Below are positions 25,965-38,462 of a stretch of 64,000 nt of DNA, piece by piece. Origin of the DNA: Schoenoplectus triqueter (lineage: Eukaryota > Streptophyta > Magnoliopsida > Poales > Cyperaceae); NCBI GenBank assembly GCA_964058805.1, contig CAXKVV010000142.1:310001-374000 (forward strand), written 5' to 3'. The notes beneath the pieces were generated by a model. It did no database searches. It saw nothing but the letters and a program-made list of their open reading frames with translations, and was not told the origin of the DNA. Both the position numbers and the translations under genes were made by a program. Each line of letters begins with the position of its first letter. Within the stretch, counting starts at the first letter, position 1.

Positions 25965-26375
25965 AGGTTGAACATTAGAGGCTTTGTTATGTCATCAAGA
26001 ACTTTTTAATTGTTGGATTTCCTATGGTCTAGTTTTAAGAACTCTACAACATGCGAAGTCATGAAGTATTTTTCTTCATCGTTATATTAGGTCGACCGAT
26101 ATTTATTGTCACATAATGGTGAAAAAACATTGAACTTTTACGAGTTAATATTTGTTCATCGTTGTGTGGGGTTTATATATTTCTATGTACGAGATTAATT
26201 CTCATCTGTAGAAATATCTATCTATCATTGATTGGCATTGAATATACATGACAATGTTTATCTAAATGAAAGCTGCAAGTCTTTCGCCAATATATATTTT
26301 ATTTCGGGACAAATCTCGAACAAAATGGTACTTGTAAAATTAAATGCAACAAATTGCGTACATTGACTTAATTTC
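25965..26375 (+). repeat. Dispersed repeat, copy B (downstream of helicase)
   Basis: Same 411-bp length, orientation and ends as 16831-17241. It begins 109 bases after the helicase stop, almost the same distance as copy A from its gene. The two copies are clearly diverged, so the duplication is not recent. Confidence 0.8.
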
Positions 26376-26900
26376 TACGAGTCGGAAGCGGGGTATGTCG
26401 GAAGCGGGTATGTTGGCAGTCCTTTTCGAAGGGTTCTTAAAGCGTTGATTTTGTATTGAAATTTATAACAATCATTAAAAATGTGAATATCAGACTTTGA
26501 ATCAGTTAAAAATATAAATCTCAATATAAAATTATCGGTTCGAAAATATTTAAAACCAATTTTTAATTTTTTGGTTCGGAAGTCTCCGAACGTACCCGCT
26601 GAGCCTACGACGCAAATTCACGCGTCGCGTTCAAAGTAAATAAGCTTTAGGGTTTCAATTGTAAAACGGAAAGGCTTAAGGGCTTGGAAAGAATAAACAA
26701 GTTTCTGAAGGATTTATTCGTGAAGTTACGATTTTCTCTTTTGGAGTATTTTCTGAGTTTCTCCCCCGCCGCTTGCATCGCCTCTTGAGCTCTTCTTCCT
26801 CATACTTCTCAGAAGCTAAAAGTCAGTGCCCACTTGGAACCCTCTGTTGACACAATCCCTCCTACTTTTGCTAGATTGATAGAGAGAGGTAGAGAGAACC
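26376..26900. other. Upstream region of the U2A' gene
   Basis: A short duplicated phrase, GGAAGCGGGTATGT-like, occurs at about 26385-26412. CT-rich leader sequence at 26750-26830 precedes the U2A' ATG. No clear TATA was chosen. Confidence 0.4.
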
Positions 26901-29900
26901 ATGGTGAGACTAACGGCCGATTTGATATGGAAAAGCCCCCATTTCTTCAACGCCATTAAAGAACGCGAGCTCGACCTCCGAGGTTGTCTTTCCTTCTCTC
27001 TATTTATCCTTTTATTTTATCCATTACTTATCTATTTCCTGATTAATTTTCTCCCTTTCCCTCTTTCAAATCAGTTTCAGTTCTAGGGTTTAGGGTTTTT
27101 ATCTGAGCACTTATCTCTTTTTATGTTATATTCAGGCAACAAGATTGCTGTTATAGAGAACTTGGGGGCAACTGAGGTTTGTTTCCTGCTTTTATGCTTT
27201 AGTTAGATACTCAAATTATTGCCCTAATTCTGTACTATTCCCGACTCCTGAGCATTTCTACCTCCACTGCATAACAAAGCCAAAATTCAGTTCTCAGCCT
27301 CCAGAAAGTATTGCAGAAGTATTAGTCCATGCCTGATTGGTACTGTATGAAGATGACAGATTTAAATCTGTACTTCCTCTAGAACTCAGCTTTGGATGTA
27401 AATAATCTTTCTACTAGTATGCTGAAGGGTGACTGTTTATATACTCTTGTTTGTTTGTTTGTTTGTTTTGTGACAGGATCAATTTGATACAATAGACTTA
27501 ACTGACAATGAGATTGTAAAGCTCGAAAATTTCCCATATATGAACCGCCTTGGAACCTTATTGATCAACAATAACAGGATCACTCGCATTAATCCTAACA
27601 TTGGAGGTGAGTACCATACCATATCAAACTGCATCAGTTGCATATATTGTAAATTCTGGTGGTAATCGTTGGTGGATGACTTAGATCCTCAGTAAATTAC
27701 TGGTTTTTTAATCACAGATATATTTCTTTGGAAATGTTTAATCTTTTGATCCAAATGAGCAGTGGAATATATATATTTTCTGTTCAAGTGACCCATTGAA
27801 CTATTATTATTCATTTTTGTTCAATATAACGTTTGCATTGGGTAGTGGCAACCTGCTAGTATGGTACTTTTATGTCCTTGTTCAGAAATGTATTAGATTG
27901 GAACAGTAAGATGGTTACAGGCTCAAAAGTGTACGTTATGTTAGCTTTAGCTTAAGTGAAAATGCACTACATACATTGTCCCTAGGTATACATACTAGTA
28001 TGATTTTTCTGTATGTATACATGTGTCGAATCTAATTTAATTAAATTTCTTTCATGTAGAGTTTTTGCCAAAGCTTCATACTCTGATTCTAACAAACAAC
28101 CGGTTGGTGAACTTAGTTGAGATCGACCCACTTGCTTCCTTGCCTAATCTTCAGTTTCTGAGCTTATTAGATAATAATATCACTAAAAAACCGAATTATC
28201 GTCTCTACATGATTCACAAACTGAAGCACTTGCGAGTTCTGGATTTTAGGAAGATCAAGCAGAAGGTATTCTTTAGTCATTGTCTTTAAACATTCTTTTC
28301 ATTTAGTGTTATTTTTTCAGGTAGGGCCTACTGTTTTACTTTATTTCATTTTTGTAATCACCCGATATTTTTCGAGTTATTTGCAAACAAGAACCAATCT
28401 GGCTTTAATAAAAAGTTCCCGGCTTTACTCTTCTTCCTGCACAAAGAAAAATAATTAATTCTACTGGTTTCTAATATATATTAATTAGTTTGGTTGAATA
28501 AAAGTGAAAGTCTAGTTAGTTATTTTTTTATTCAAATTAGCAGAAGTAGTGATATTAAGTATGGAAACAGCAAGTGTTGATACCCGTTTGGATTGACACT
28601 GGTATTTTCTGTTTGCAAGAAATCTTTGCTGTTTAGGTGGATTTCTGATGATTATAGAATTCCCAGATGAGAAAAAATAGAACTGGTGGTCTCTCTCCAA
28701 AGTCATTTTTTTTTCTTGGAGTTTCATTTGCAATTCTTCAAACTATGAACTTGTTCTAGGAAAGTAAGAAGCAGAAACACCTTTCTGAATGAAAATTTGT
28801 CAGAGTGATCCTGGTTGGTACTTAGTCTGAATGTTTATTTGTTACCTTATTGTTACACCAAAATAAGGTCTATGGAAATGAGTAAAAGGTGATTAGTGTT
28901 CTGTGTCGAGTGAAGCCTAGATGAATTATTGTACAAATTTCCATTTTAATTTGCTATGTGCTAAAAAAAGCCCGAGAGTGAAAACTGGATGAATTTTGTA
29001 CTTTCATAGGAAAGAATTGAAGCAGCTAAGCTGTTCTTATCAAAAGAGGCTGAAGAGGCGGTGAAAAAGGTTTCTGCTAAAACATTTACCCCTGGCGAGG
29101 TCAAGGATTCTGATAATGCTGCCAAGCCAGAGCAGGGCCCACGGGTAGTGGGCCCTACTCCTGAGCAACTTACAGCCATTAAAGTAACTATCTATGCATT
29201 TACTTAAACATTTTAAGAAGTGAGAAATTATGTTTTAGTTCCATATGGTAAGTTCCAGTTTCAAGTTAAAATATTTTTGTGTTTCTTTATATTTGTGCAG
29301 GCTGCAATAGTCAACTCTCAGACACTTGAAGAAGTTGCAAGGCTTGAGAAGGTACTCCACTCTTTGGGCTGTGAATTAAAAAAATATATATAGTTCTCAT
29401 ATGAACCTTGTACATACCATTAATGGTAGTTACAATACTTCTGATTCCTGATGATACTGGTAGGGTTGATGTTAAGCCTGAAAAAGGTTTCTTTACAAAT
29501 CTAATGTGCTTTGGAAAACTGGTGCCAGTGGCAAGTAATTGAAGTAAACTATAAAACACAACTCTTTAATTCTTTATGACAACTGAACTTTGATGGTGGG
29601 GACTGATACAATATATAATCTTGTAACAGTTATCTGTAGTTTGCTAGATATTCCAATTTGGTCACTCACATTGATCTGCCTCTTTATAATCACTGAACTC
29701 TAATCTGGGTCTGAGTTGTCAAACTTTTTGTTTCATTTAATTCATTTGTGTGGATCCAACAAATGTTTTCTTAATGAGAGTTTGCAACTAGACAATTAAA
29801 TATGTTTTTATGTTATTACATGGGCACTGAAATTTCAAGTGTTTCAAATCTATTCTGTATGAATTAGAAAAGATGTGGAATTAGATGCTTCTGTTGTGAG

Positions 29901-30725
29901 CTCATGTCAGATGTGTTTTTTAGGGACTGAAATTGGGTATAATATTCATGGTTTCAGCTTAACTTGTATTTGAAGTTACCAGAATGGAAAAAAAAAGTTA
30001 CTGTGTATAGTGGGATAATTTGAATGAACAAATTGAGGGGGGGGGGGGGGAATTTACTGGCCTTCGGCAGAATTAAACTGTACAACCAGATGAACATGGC
30101 AAGTAATACTTGACTATTGATGAAATGAGCAAATAATCAGAATAAAAAAGAAGATAACAAATAGTAATAAGATATGATAGGTTGCCAACCATATTGTTGG
30201 TTATACTTGTGCCAACACTATCATTATCATGTATTTGGAGAAGGGAACACTGAACTTATATATTTTATTACCATCACATGTTGTCTTTATTTCCTTTTCT
30301 CATCTCAATTATCCATAACATGAGCAGGCATTGAGTACTGGTCAGATCCCAGCTGAGTTTGCCGTCCCCAACAACGATGCAAATAACAGTAACAAAACCA
30401 ATGGCACTGGAAAGTCTGACCAGATGGAAGTTGACAAAAATGAGAATCAAGATAACATCAGCGACCAAAATCAGGAGGAAAAAGAGGAGACTGATGATGC
30501 AACCCCTGTTGAAGAGGTAGCAGATCTTCTTCTATTAATTATCTCAATCACTGCCTAAAAGCTCCCCAGGTTGAAATAAGTTGGTCTTAGTTACTGAAAG
30601 TGAAATTTATATCAGAATTGTTATGTATTCCTTTTTATTTTAAAAATAAATGGCTCATAAATTAATTCTGCTAACACACTGCTTGATTTATTTGAATTTT
30701 TGGTTGCAGGATTGATGATCGTTAT
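26901..30725 (+). CDS. U2 small nuclear ribonucleoprotein A' (U2A')
   Basis: Eight exons, 26901-26982, 27136-27176, 27477-27606, 28060-28265, 29010-29183, 29301-29351, 30328-30516 and 30720-30725, encode 292 residues (plant orthologues are about 250-280). U2A' pairs with U2B'' on stem-loop IV of U2 snRNA in the nuclear spliceosome and supports branch-point recognition. The N-terminus 'VRLTADLIWKSPHFFNAIKE' is almost invariant in plants. Leucine-rich repeats fill residues 20-150 ('LDLRGNKIAVIENLGATE', 'TLLINNNRI', 'TLILTNNRLVNL', 'FLSLLDNNI', 'YRLYMIHKL'). The C-terminal half is charged, Asn/Asp/Glu-rich and weakly conserved, and longer than usual. The last exon codes only Asp and the stop. 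Intron 6 carries a run of 14 G (30037-30050). Complete and probably functional. Confidence 0.95.
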
Positions 30726-31597
30726 CAGGTCCCAAAAGTTTTCATGGTTGCATAGCATTTTTCTTGTACCTTTAATGGAATTCCAATGGGGTAAATGCTT
30801 TTAGACTTGATCTCGAGGTTTCTGAGCTGCAATGGATGTTTTATATTTGCTACGTTGTAGTACTGTCTGCGGCTTTGTTATATTTAATTTTAATTGCTTT
30901 TTTAGATGACGCTATTTTCTTCGAGTGGCCAAGTTTCTTTGTTGGTTATTTGAAGTGAGGATATAGCAATTGTTTTCCATTTTAATGCAGTATTAGTTGA
31001 TAACATGAGACGCGTTTAGTTTAATCAGATTCTGAAATGGAGGAATAAGGCAGGATTCTCGAGTCCGCGAGAAAAAAAGAAACTAAACAAAAATAAGAGC
31101 CAAAGTAAATTAACATTATATTTATCATTGAATGATATGTATAAATATTTCATTTTACGGTGTTGATTGATAAGACAATATATAAGTTTATTAACATAGC
31201 ATGAAATCCGGAAGATGTATTGGGTTAATTTTTTTTAAGATTAAGTTTACAATTCAACCTGAGCTAACAAATTAGTCGAAGCTAGACATACGTCCAACTT
31301 AACCACATTCCAACCTTGTAAGAATGTTGGTTGATGGATTAGATTAATTAGATTCTATGTTGTACAGGTGTGGGTACGAGTATTGTATCAGATACGGTAC
31401 GGATATAGTGATATGAAATTTTTTAAAAATTCAAGATACGGATACGACTATATATAATAAATTATTATTCAAAAATAAAAATATATATAATACGTTATTA
31501 AAGGAAACGGCCCTTTAGTTAGAAATAGATATAATTAAAAACGTACAACACAAAAGATATATAATGTAATCTTAATAGTTGTATAATTTATATTAAA
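30726..31597. other. U2A' 3' region and spacer
   Basis: Likely 3' UTR to about 31000. From about 31370 'GTACGAGTATTGTATCAGAT' and 'GGATACGACTATATATAAT' resemble old repeat DNA. No gene. Confidence 0.4.
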
Positions 31598-32357
31598 AAT
31601 ATTAAAACATTTTTTGTGAGGTTTTAAGACAAAAAAATATGAATTATGTTAAAATGTATTTTAAGACATTTTTTTTAAGACTTTGATCGTGAGTTTTTAA
31701 GATTTGAAATATTATGTATAAATATTTGACCCATAATATTGTTTAGCAACTATCCAAATTTTTGTATCATTTGAAGCTAAAAAATAGCTTCTAACGTTAG
31801 ATATTAAAACATTATATTGGAGTCCTCAAAACTTAAAGACATTAGGTATAAACAATAGATGCATAACAAGGTTTAACAAAATATTTAAGATTTTTATACC
31901 TTTGAAGCTAGGAAAAAAACTTTTGATGTTAGATAATAAGAAATTATATAGGAGTTTCTAAGACTTTAAACGTTAGATATTAAAACTTTTAACATTGAAT
32001 ATTAAGATATCATATATGAGTTCTTAAGGCTTAAAACATTAAATCTTAAGACATACATAAGAGTTTTTAAAACTTAAGACACTAGATATAAAAATTTAGT
32101 TTATAACAGTGTTTAACAAATATTTATAATTTTTATACTCTTTGGAGCTAAACAATGGATTCTAATATTATATATTATAATATTATATATGAATTCTTAA
32201 GTCTTAAGATATTAGATATAAGATTTGGCTCATAATAATTTTGAACAAATATTCAAAACTTTTATACCTTCGAAACTAAAATTTTTTCAAGCATTATGTA
32301 TTAAAATATTATATAAGAGTTTTTAAGATTTTAGATATTAGATCACAGGCGGATGTA
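31598..32357. repeat. Degenerate tandem repeat, about 130-bp unit
   Basis: Equivalent points in successive units fall at 31728 (GACCCATAATATTG), 31858 (GATGCATAACAAGG), 32098 (AGTTTATAACAGTG) and 32228 (GCTCATAATAATT). Spacing is 130, 240 (a unit plus a 110-bp partial unit) and 130. Each unit continues with 'TTTTTATACCTTTGAAGCTA' and 'GTTAGATATTAA'-type words. Copies are strongly diverged. Confidence 0.7.
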
Positions 32358-32995
32358 ATAAAGTTCAAGGTAAGATTTTGAAAAATAATATTTTTGCGTT
32401 AATTTTTTATTAATTTGACCTCTAAATTTTATTTTTTATCTTTTAATTTATTTGATTACATTATTGAGAAAATTTTATCTAATATTATGAATAATAAAAA
32501 AAATTAGGTAAAGATTTTAAAATATAAAATTTGAATTTTTTTTATTCAACGACTTATTTATTTATTATTGAGGAAAATTCTCGTTACCAACTCCCCGGGC
32601 ACCGACCAGACCTACTCACTCGTCGCCGCGGTTCAACTCCTCTCGCTCAAATTCATATCTTACGGCATGTACTCTCTACAGTATCGTGCACCAAGTCATT
32701 TCGTTACATAAAAAATTTAGCTCGTTGCACATAATCTTACTCATTCGGACCGCAGAAGAATAATAATACTTTGTCACAGCTCTCGTAATGTCTTTCCGTC
32801 TAATGTAATAACCTGAAACGAGTTACTTTACGGAATATGTTATCGATTGTTTACATACGAACCGAACGGATATATCCGCAGAAGATCTTATCCTTTGTTC
32901 GGTACATTAAAAGCTGCTTGCTTACTACCTTCCCTTCTCAGCCTTCCCACCAAACTCTCTCAAGTCTGAATTCATCACTAAATCGAAAACGAAAA
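32358..32995. other. Spacer and RAD52-like gene upstream region
   Basis: AT-rich until 32570, then more balanced. CT-rich leader sequence at 32920-32970 precedes the ATG. No clear TATA box was selected. Confidence 0.4.
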
Positions 32996-35667
32996 ATGGG
33001 TTCAACAACCTTTCTCTCTTCTCCCTACTCCGTCCGATCTCTCCGATGTGCTACTCCATGTGGCAGGATCTCAGGCGCTTGTGCTCGTTCCTATGTGTCG
33101 ATCAGAGCATCCGCCGGAGGAGACAAGAACAAATCGGTGGCGAAATCGGGTGGAGCTTCCGGTACAGTACCGACCTCGAATTACATGGTCCCGTTGGATA
33201 AGCTCCCGACTGGAATTACCCGGCCGTTGGTCGAAATTTTACGCGATTTGAACAAGCGCGTACCAGATAATATAATTTCGCGGGATCAGACCTCCATCCC
33301 ATGGTACATTCTTATTTATTTGTTCGAATAATATGCTTTATATCAATTCATAAGAAAAAAAAAATGCATCTTACTTGGGTAACTTATGTAAATACCCATC
33401 AAAATTCCTCAAATTGCATACTGTTTCTTTCAGATCTTGTTATATTTGGAGATGTATACACAAGGCAGCGTAGTGCCATTCTACTCAGTAGATGCAACTG
33501 TTTCAACTTTCAAGTGTTCTTGGTAGTTTTTGCAATCAAGTTTGCTGGCTGGGGTAGGGTATACATTGGTTGACATTTTCCGGATGCATTCTCTTGTTCC
33601 ATATCCCTGGCATACTGGTACAGAATAATTAGTGGTATCCTAGGATTTGAGGAGATTAGTGCCAATTTTGGCATGGTAATTTTAAGACTGATAAAAAAAC
33701 CTGCTTTTAAAATCATTGGTTTGCCCCTTACTTCCTGATTGAACTGGTACAAAATAGAAAGTGAAATCATAGGTCAGCATTTTCACAACCAAAATTTCAT
33801 GCTAATTGCAAGGCTAAATTAAGGTTCACCTTTATCAGTTCCAAATTGGCACAAATCAGAATTCTCAGGCACTATACTGGGAATTTTGTGGGCCAAAAGT
33901 TGTGAATGGTGATGCTCCAAGGACCATATCTTCATTATTAAATGTTGTGGTTGTAATTGGTGTCAATTTACATGGTTTTACAGGTACCATGCCAACCGGA
34001 TGTTAAGCTTCTATGCCCCAGGTGATTTTCTTTGATATATAAGCAATATATGCTCGGTGCATTTTTAATGTTTAATATAAGACTCCCTTCATGTTTTATT
34101 TAGTAATTTACTTGTTATAGGTTAGTAACACTCAAAAAAAAATTTAAAACAAGTGTCACCATACCTCATCTGCTGAGTTTGCATGAATGATTTTTTGTTT
34201 CTCATACATATGTTTCTTTCTCTGTTGCAATGTGAATGGTGTTATTTTTCAGGATGGTGTGGAGAAGTACGAGATGTGAAATTTTCTGATAATGGAAGTG
34301 TTACGGTGGTGTACCGTGTCACAATCCGTGGAACTGACGGAGAGGTACTTTATATTATTTTTAATAATTTTATCTTGCTGTTGGCTTTAAGTATTTTCTT
34401 TGGTGTACTGTGTCGCAATGATAAATGTTGGTGCTAGTAAAATCAGCTCCCAAGCCTTTAGGTTAGGAATGAAGTAACTGATCTTTTGCTTGATGAATGC
34501 TCATCTTTGAAGGCCCACTGACAAATGGAAAATTGAATATACAAGTTTGTGTTAATACCCAAAAGATCCAGATACGCACATTTATTTATTCTCACAAAAT
34601 ACAAAATTCTTGATGACATTTATTTATTCTCACAAAAACAATTGGGATTATTGGAGCTAATTGGGTTGAAATTTAGATAGCTGGAAAATAAAATAAAATA
34701 GCATAGGATAAATCAAATAATTATAATCTGTTACTGGGTCATGATAATAACGTCCTCAGGAATATTCCATCTTCTGTGTGTAACACTTTAGAACTGTCAC
34801 CAAAATAATCTGGTCATGTCGGCATGACGATGGAAGCTACTAATAATGATAGCTCCACAATATCCAGCGGATTATGACGGAATAATATTTGGACAAATAT
34901 GTGGAGGATTTTATCAAGTAGAATTTTTTTTTTGGTTCAATTTTTCTGTCAATTAGTTTATACACCGTACCTATTTTTCTCTGTATGTTGGTGTATATAT
35001 AAGATTGAATGATGACAATAATCAGAGCAAAGGAATATTCATTACAGAAAAATTACAACTGCAGAATTAATTGCATTATTGAATCAAATGTACTGAGTCA
35101 AAGGAACCATTGATTTGGTCAATAAAATCTTCAGTTTAGGATCAGAAAATATGTGGGAAAATATGTAACTGATGGAGCACAAGGACGGTGAACCATTCAT
35201 TAATGAAAATAAAATTGAGTATTGTAAATCCTAGCTGGACATGTAATTGGCGGAAGGAATCTCCCAGCCAATGATGAAGTAATAATATATATATTTATCT
35301 CATTTTAATGGAAGTAAATATATGAGTATGTACAATATGTTAATGAAGAAAATATGGCAGTCAATTATATTGTAATGAAATTATGAGTTTTTAATATTAT
35401 TTAGATAATATTTTTCCACTAAATGAAACGTTTCATCTGTTTATAATGAAATTTTACAGATACACTTCCTAAATCCTTTTTAAAACTCAAATATATCTAA
35501 TTCTAAACTATTACATGGGGTTTTTATAGGCGCACAGAGAAGCAATTGGTACAGTGGCTTTGAATGATGGCCGGTTTGAGGATCCAGTGGCAGCAGCAGA
35601 GGAGACAGCTTTTTGCAAGGCATGTGCAAGATTTGGTTTTGGTCTATATCTCTATCATGAAGATTAA
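32996..35667 (+). CDS. DNA repair RAD52-like protein, organellar (ODB/RAD52-2 type)
   Basis: Four exons, 32996-33303, 33984-34021, 34253-34344 and 35530-35667, give 191 residues. Plant RAD52-like proteins bind single-stranded DNA and promote annealing in organelle genome recombination and repair; the RAD52-2/ODB2 branch is plastid targeted. Residues 1-55 are Ser/Arg/Ala-rich, like a plastid transit peptide. The conserved part has 'ITRPLVEILRDLNKRVPDNI', then 'IPWYHANRMLSFYAPGWCGE' across three exons, 'VRDVKFSDNGSVTVVYRVTI', 'RGTDGEAHREAIGTV', and 'EETAFCKACARFGFGLYLYH' near the stop. This order and length match the family with no gaps. Intron 3 is long (1185 bp) and AT-rich. Plastid rather than mitochondrial location is inferred from the leader composition and the closer match to the RAD52-2 type. 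Confidence 0.92.
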
Positions 35668-36783
35668 TTGCTGTAAATTAGAGCATAAATAAAATTGAAT
35701 AATATATTTAGTAATCCCAGCTTATTATTAGAGCAGTTTATGTGAATGTCAGGTTATGTGCATGGTAGCTTTCGGGATATTGTTTTTCTGCAAGAGGTGT
35801 TAAAATAAACCAACGACATCGTTTTTGTTTTTTTGTTTTTTAGTTGTAAAATTGCTATGTCAAAATTGCGAGTAATTTGCCTGAATTTATGGGGAATCGA
35901 AATATTCCTCCAGCTTATATCTCTCCATGAATTAATCATGCTGATAGTGATAGATAATATATCAAAATTTGACGCAAGTTGACATGACAAGAGGAGCGTA
36001 TGATAATAACATGGATCACTTGTCGATTTTTCCGTTAATTTTGTGAAATCCAGTTGCAAAACGGGTGGCAGAAAATAGTATCCAAAGTAAATAAAAAAAA
36101 AATCTCCAAAACCCAAAAAGTACAAACCATAACCAACTTTAGCACAAATGAAATTCGAAGACATTCTTATTTTGTATTCTATGTTTCTTTTTTTTTTTCT
36201 GTTCTTTTGAGAAACGAAAAAGATCATATTTTGGTACTTGCTTTGTTCAGCGACTCCACATTTGAATGGTTCCTGCTGCTAATTTATGTTTTTTCCTTTC
36301 AAATTAAAATTATTTTTTCATGAAAAAATGAGGTTCAACTCCTCAAATTTCATTGATGACAATTGAATATTGCAGCCAACTATCTCATTTGAAAATCATG
36401 GCTTTCTGTGATGAGTATTTCTGAGTTATTCACATTGACTTTTAAGCCTGTAACAGCCTCAAGTTAAATTTATTAATGGACAGAGAAAAAAACATAATGA
36501 AGATGAATTCTCCTATATCTAAATTAGAAGGGATGTTCATACTTTGATCACAGGACTATAGAACTATTAAGTGAAAGTGCGTATATATTTGATTTGGTTC
36601 AGTGTTTATTTTTTTCAATGCACTAGAAGGATCAAGGATTTATCTTCATCTCTTTATGTTTTTTTATTTTTTATTTTTATACTGCTTTTTGTTCGTGAAA
36701 TGAGGTAAAAATAGTCGGAACTGAATATTTTGGGTCCACCTGTCAGTAATTTTCAGTTGGAGGCTGTAGAACACCATTTATTC
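35668..36783. other. 3' region of RAD52-like gene and spacer
   Basis: No coding similarity. Mostly AT-rich single-copy-looking DNA up to the hAT MITE at 36784. Confidence 0.4.
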
Positions 36784-37023
36784 TTGAGGTGTCCGAACCG
36801 GACTGTATCCGAGAAACTCGTCTGATCCGTTTGGATTCGAATCTGATCCGATCTGATTTTTTTAAAAAAAAAAATCAAACTGACCTGATCCGATCCGAAC
36901 TTGACCCAACCGGAGATCAAATGATCTTCAATCCAATCGAAATCTATCGAAGATCTGAAAAAATACAACATATAAATTGATCTGAACCAGAACCCGACCC
37001 GACCGGCCCGATTGCCACCTCTA
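36784..37023. mobile_element. hAT-like MITE with GATCCGA-rich interior, copy 1
   Basis: The left end TTGAGGTGTCCGAACC and right end GATTGCCACCTCTA are inverted repeats of the TAGAGGTGNCA type. The interior is built of GATCCGA/CTGATCC words around a short A-run, the inverse of the GGTCGGGT text in the copy at 38210. Flanks ATTTATTC and ATTTTTTA match at 6 of 8 positions, a possible decayed 8-bp duplication. Confidence 0.65.
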
Positions 37024-38209
37024 ATTTTTTAAAATATAATTTCCTTTTCAAAGATTGTAGGGGTTTTTCAGATGTATAGACAGGTTCGAAAAAATAATTC
37101 GAACCAGGACATCAGATTCAAAATTTTTTGTGTCCAAGATCTGCATCTAAATCCATTTCATGCTTAGTGTGGTTTTTTGTTGCCGATCCGATCGATCCGA
37201 TTTTTTAATTCGGCCTATGCCTTCTTTTTTTTTAAAAAAAAAATGGTCTAATTATTTTGCTGAAATTATATTTAGATTATTTTATTAAGATTATTCTTTA
37301 ATTTTCTTCATATAATTATTATCATATTATAGAGGGGTTATAATTTTAAATCAAAGAAAAATCAATAAAAGAGTATATTCATTTTTTAAATGTTAAAATA
37401 TTAAGAATTTAATTTTAATAATTTCTAGAGCTAATTAGAACATTACGGAATAATTGAATCATTCGGATGAACAGAGAAATTGGAAAAAATAGAAAAATAT
37501 GAAAAAAAATTGGAGCCTCAAACGACCATAATCTTTGATAGCAATATCGTGAGAAAATACACAATTAATTTTCAGAAAATGACACATTATGAACTACAAA
37601 CAATTATTAGGCAACGCTTATAGCAAGCATTTTTCAGGCCAAAACACACTTCTGGAACCCTCTAGTTTGAAATTAAATTTTTATAAAAATTACTTCTACT
37701 AATTGAACAACGACATTTTATTGTTTGGATATAAATAAATATCCATAAAATTTTTGACGTAATTTCATAAATAATTTTTTTATCTAATGAAAAGAAACAT
37801 AAAATAAAAAGAATAAAAATATAAATAATTCTGTTCATTTTTCGAATTTATTCAAATCATAATTAATTTATTATAAAATTAATTATGCTTAAAATTTGTT
37901 CCCGGACTAACTGAAAATAAAAATTTAGTCCTGATGTTATGGTTCAAATTTTTATTTCGAGCCAACATCAACTCTCATCTTTTATGACAATCCTGCATGA
38001 GGGGAAGAAAATTCAATCCAAATACTTAGTGTGAAAAAAATTTCAAATCAGAATACTTAGTCCCGAAAAAAAAATTCGAACCTTCTCAGATTATCTAAAC
38101 AACCATCCAATCCATCCGGAATTCACAAAAATCATTTTTTTCCCTAAAAATAACAAAATCCGAGATAACATTATATTTTTTTCTCTCTCATGTTCATGTT
38201 CGCCGAAGC
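37024..38209. other. Intergenic; possible old CACTA or hAT fragments
   Basis: 'TTGCCGATCCGATCGATCCG' near 37180 resembles the neighbouring hAT MITEs. 'CAAACGACCATAATCTTTGA' near 37520 resembles the interior of the CACTA element at 17325. No borders are visible and there is no gene. Confidence 0.4.
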
Positions 38210-38462
38210 TAGAGGTGGCAATCGGTCGGGTCGGGTTCGGATTTGGATCGGATGGGTCGGGTTCGGATTTGGATCGGACGGGTCGGGTCAGTTTGACCTT
38301 TTAAAAGAAATCGGATCGGGTCGGGTCAGGGTCGGGTCGGGTCAGATCGGGTTCGGATCGGATTAGGTCAGTTTGACTTTCTTAAAAAATCAGATCGAGT
38401 CGGATTCAGATCCGAACAGTTCGGACGGATTTTTCGGGTCGGATCGGGTTCTGTCACCTCTA
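38210..38462. mobile_element. hAT-like MITE with GGTCGGGT array, copy 2
   Basis: 253 bp, TAGAGGTGGCAATCGG at the left and TCTGTCACCTCTA at the right. Flanking octamers GCCGAAGC (38202-38209) and ACCGAAGC (38463-38470) agree at 7 of 8. The interior repeats TCGGGTCGGG, GGTTCGGAT and GGATCGGA on both sides of a short A-run. Non-autonomous. Confidence 0.85.

Noticed and set aside
36753..36971. Open frames on both strands in the GATCCGA-rich region
   Set aside because: They translate the repeated words of a hAT MITE.
36784..38462. Idea that the two hAT MITEs are ends of one larger inverted element
   Set aside because: Each has its own complete pair of ends and its own flanking octamers, so they are separate insertions.
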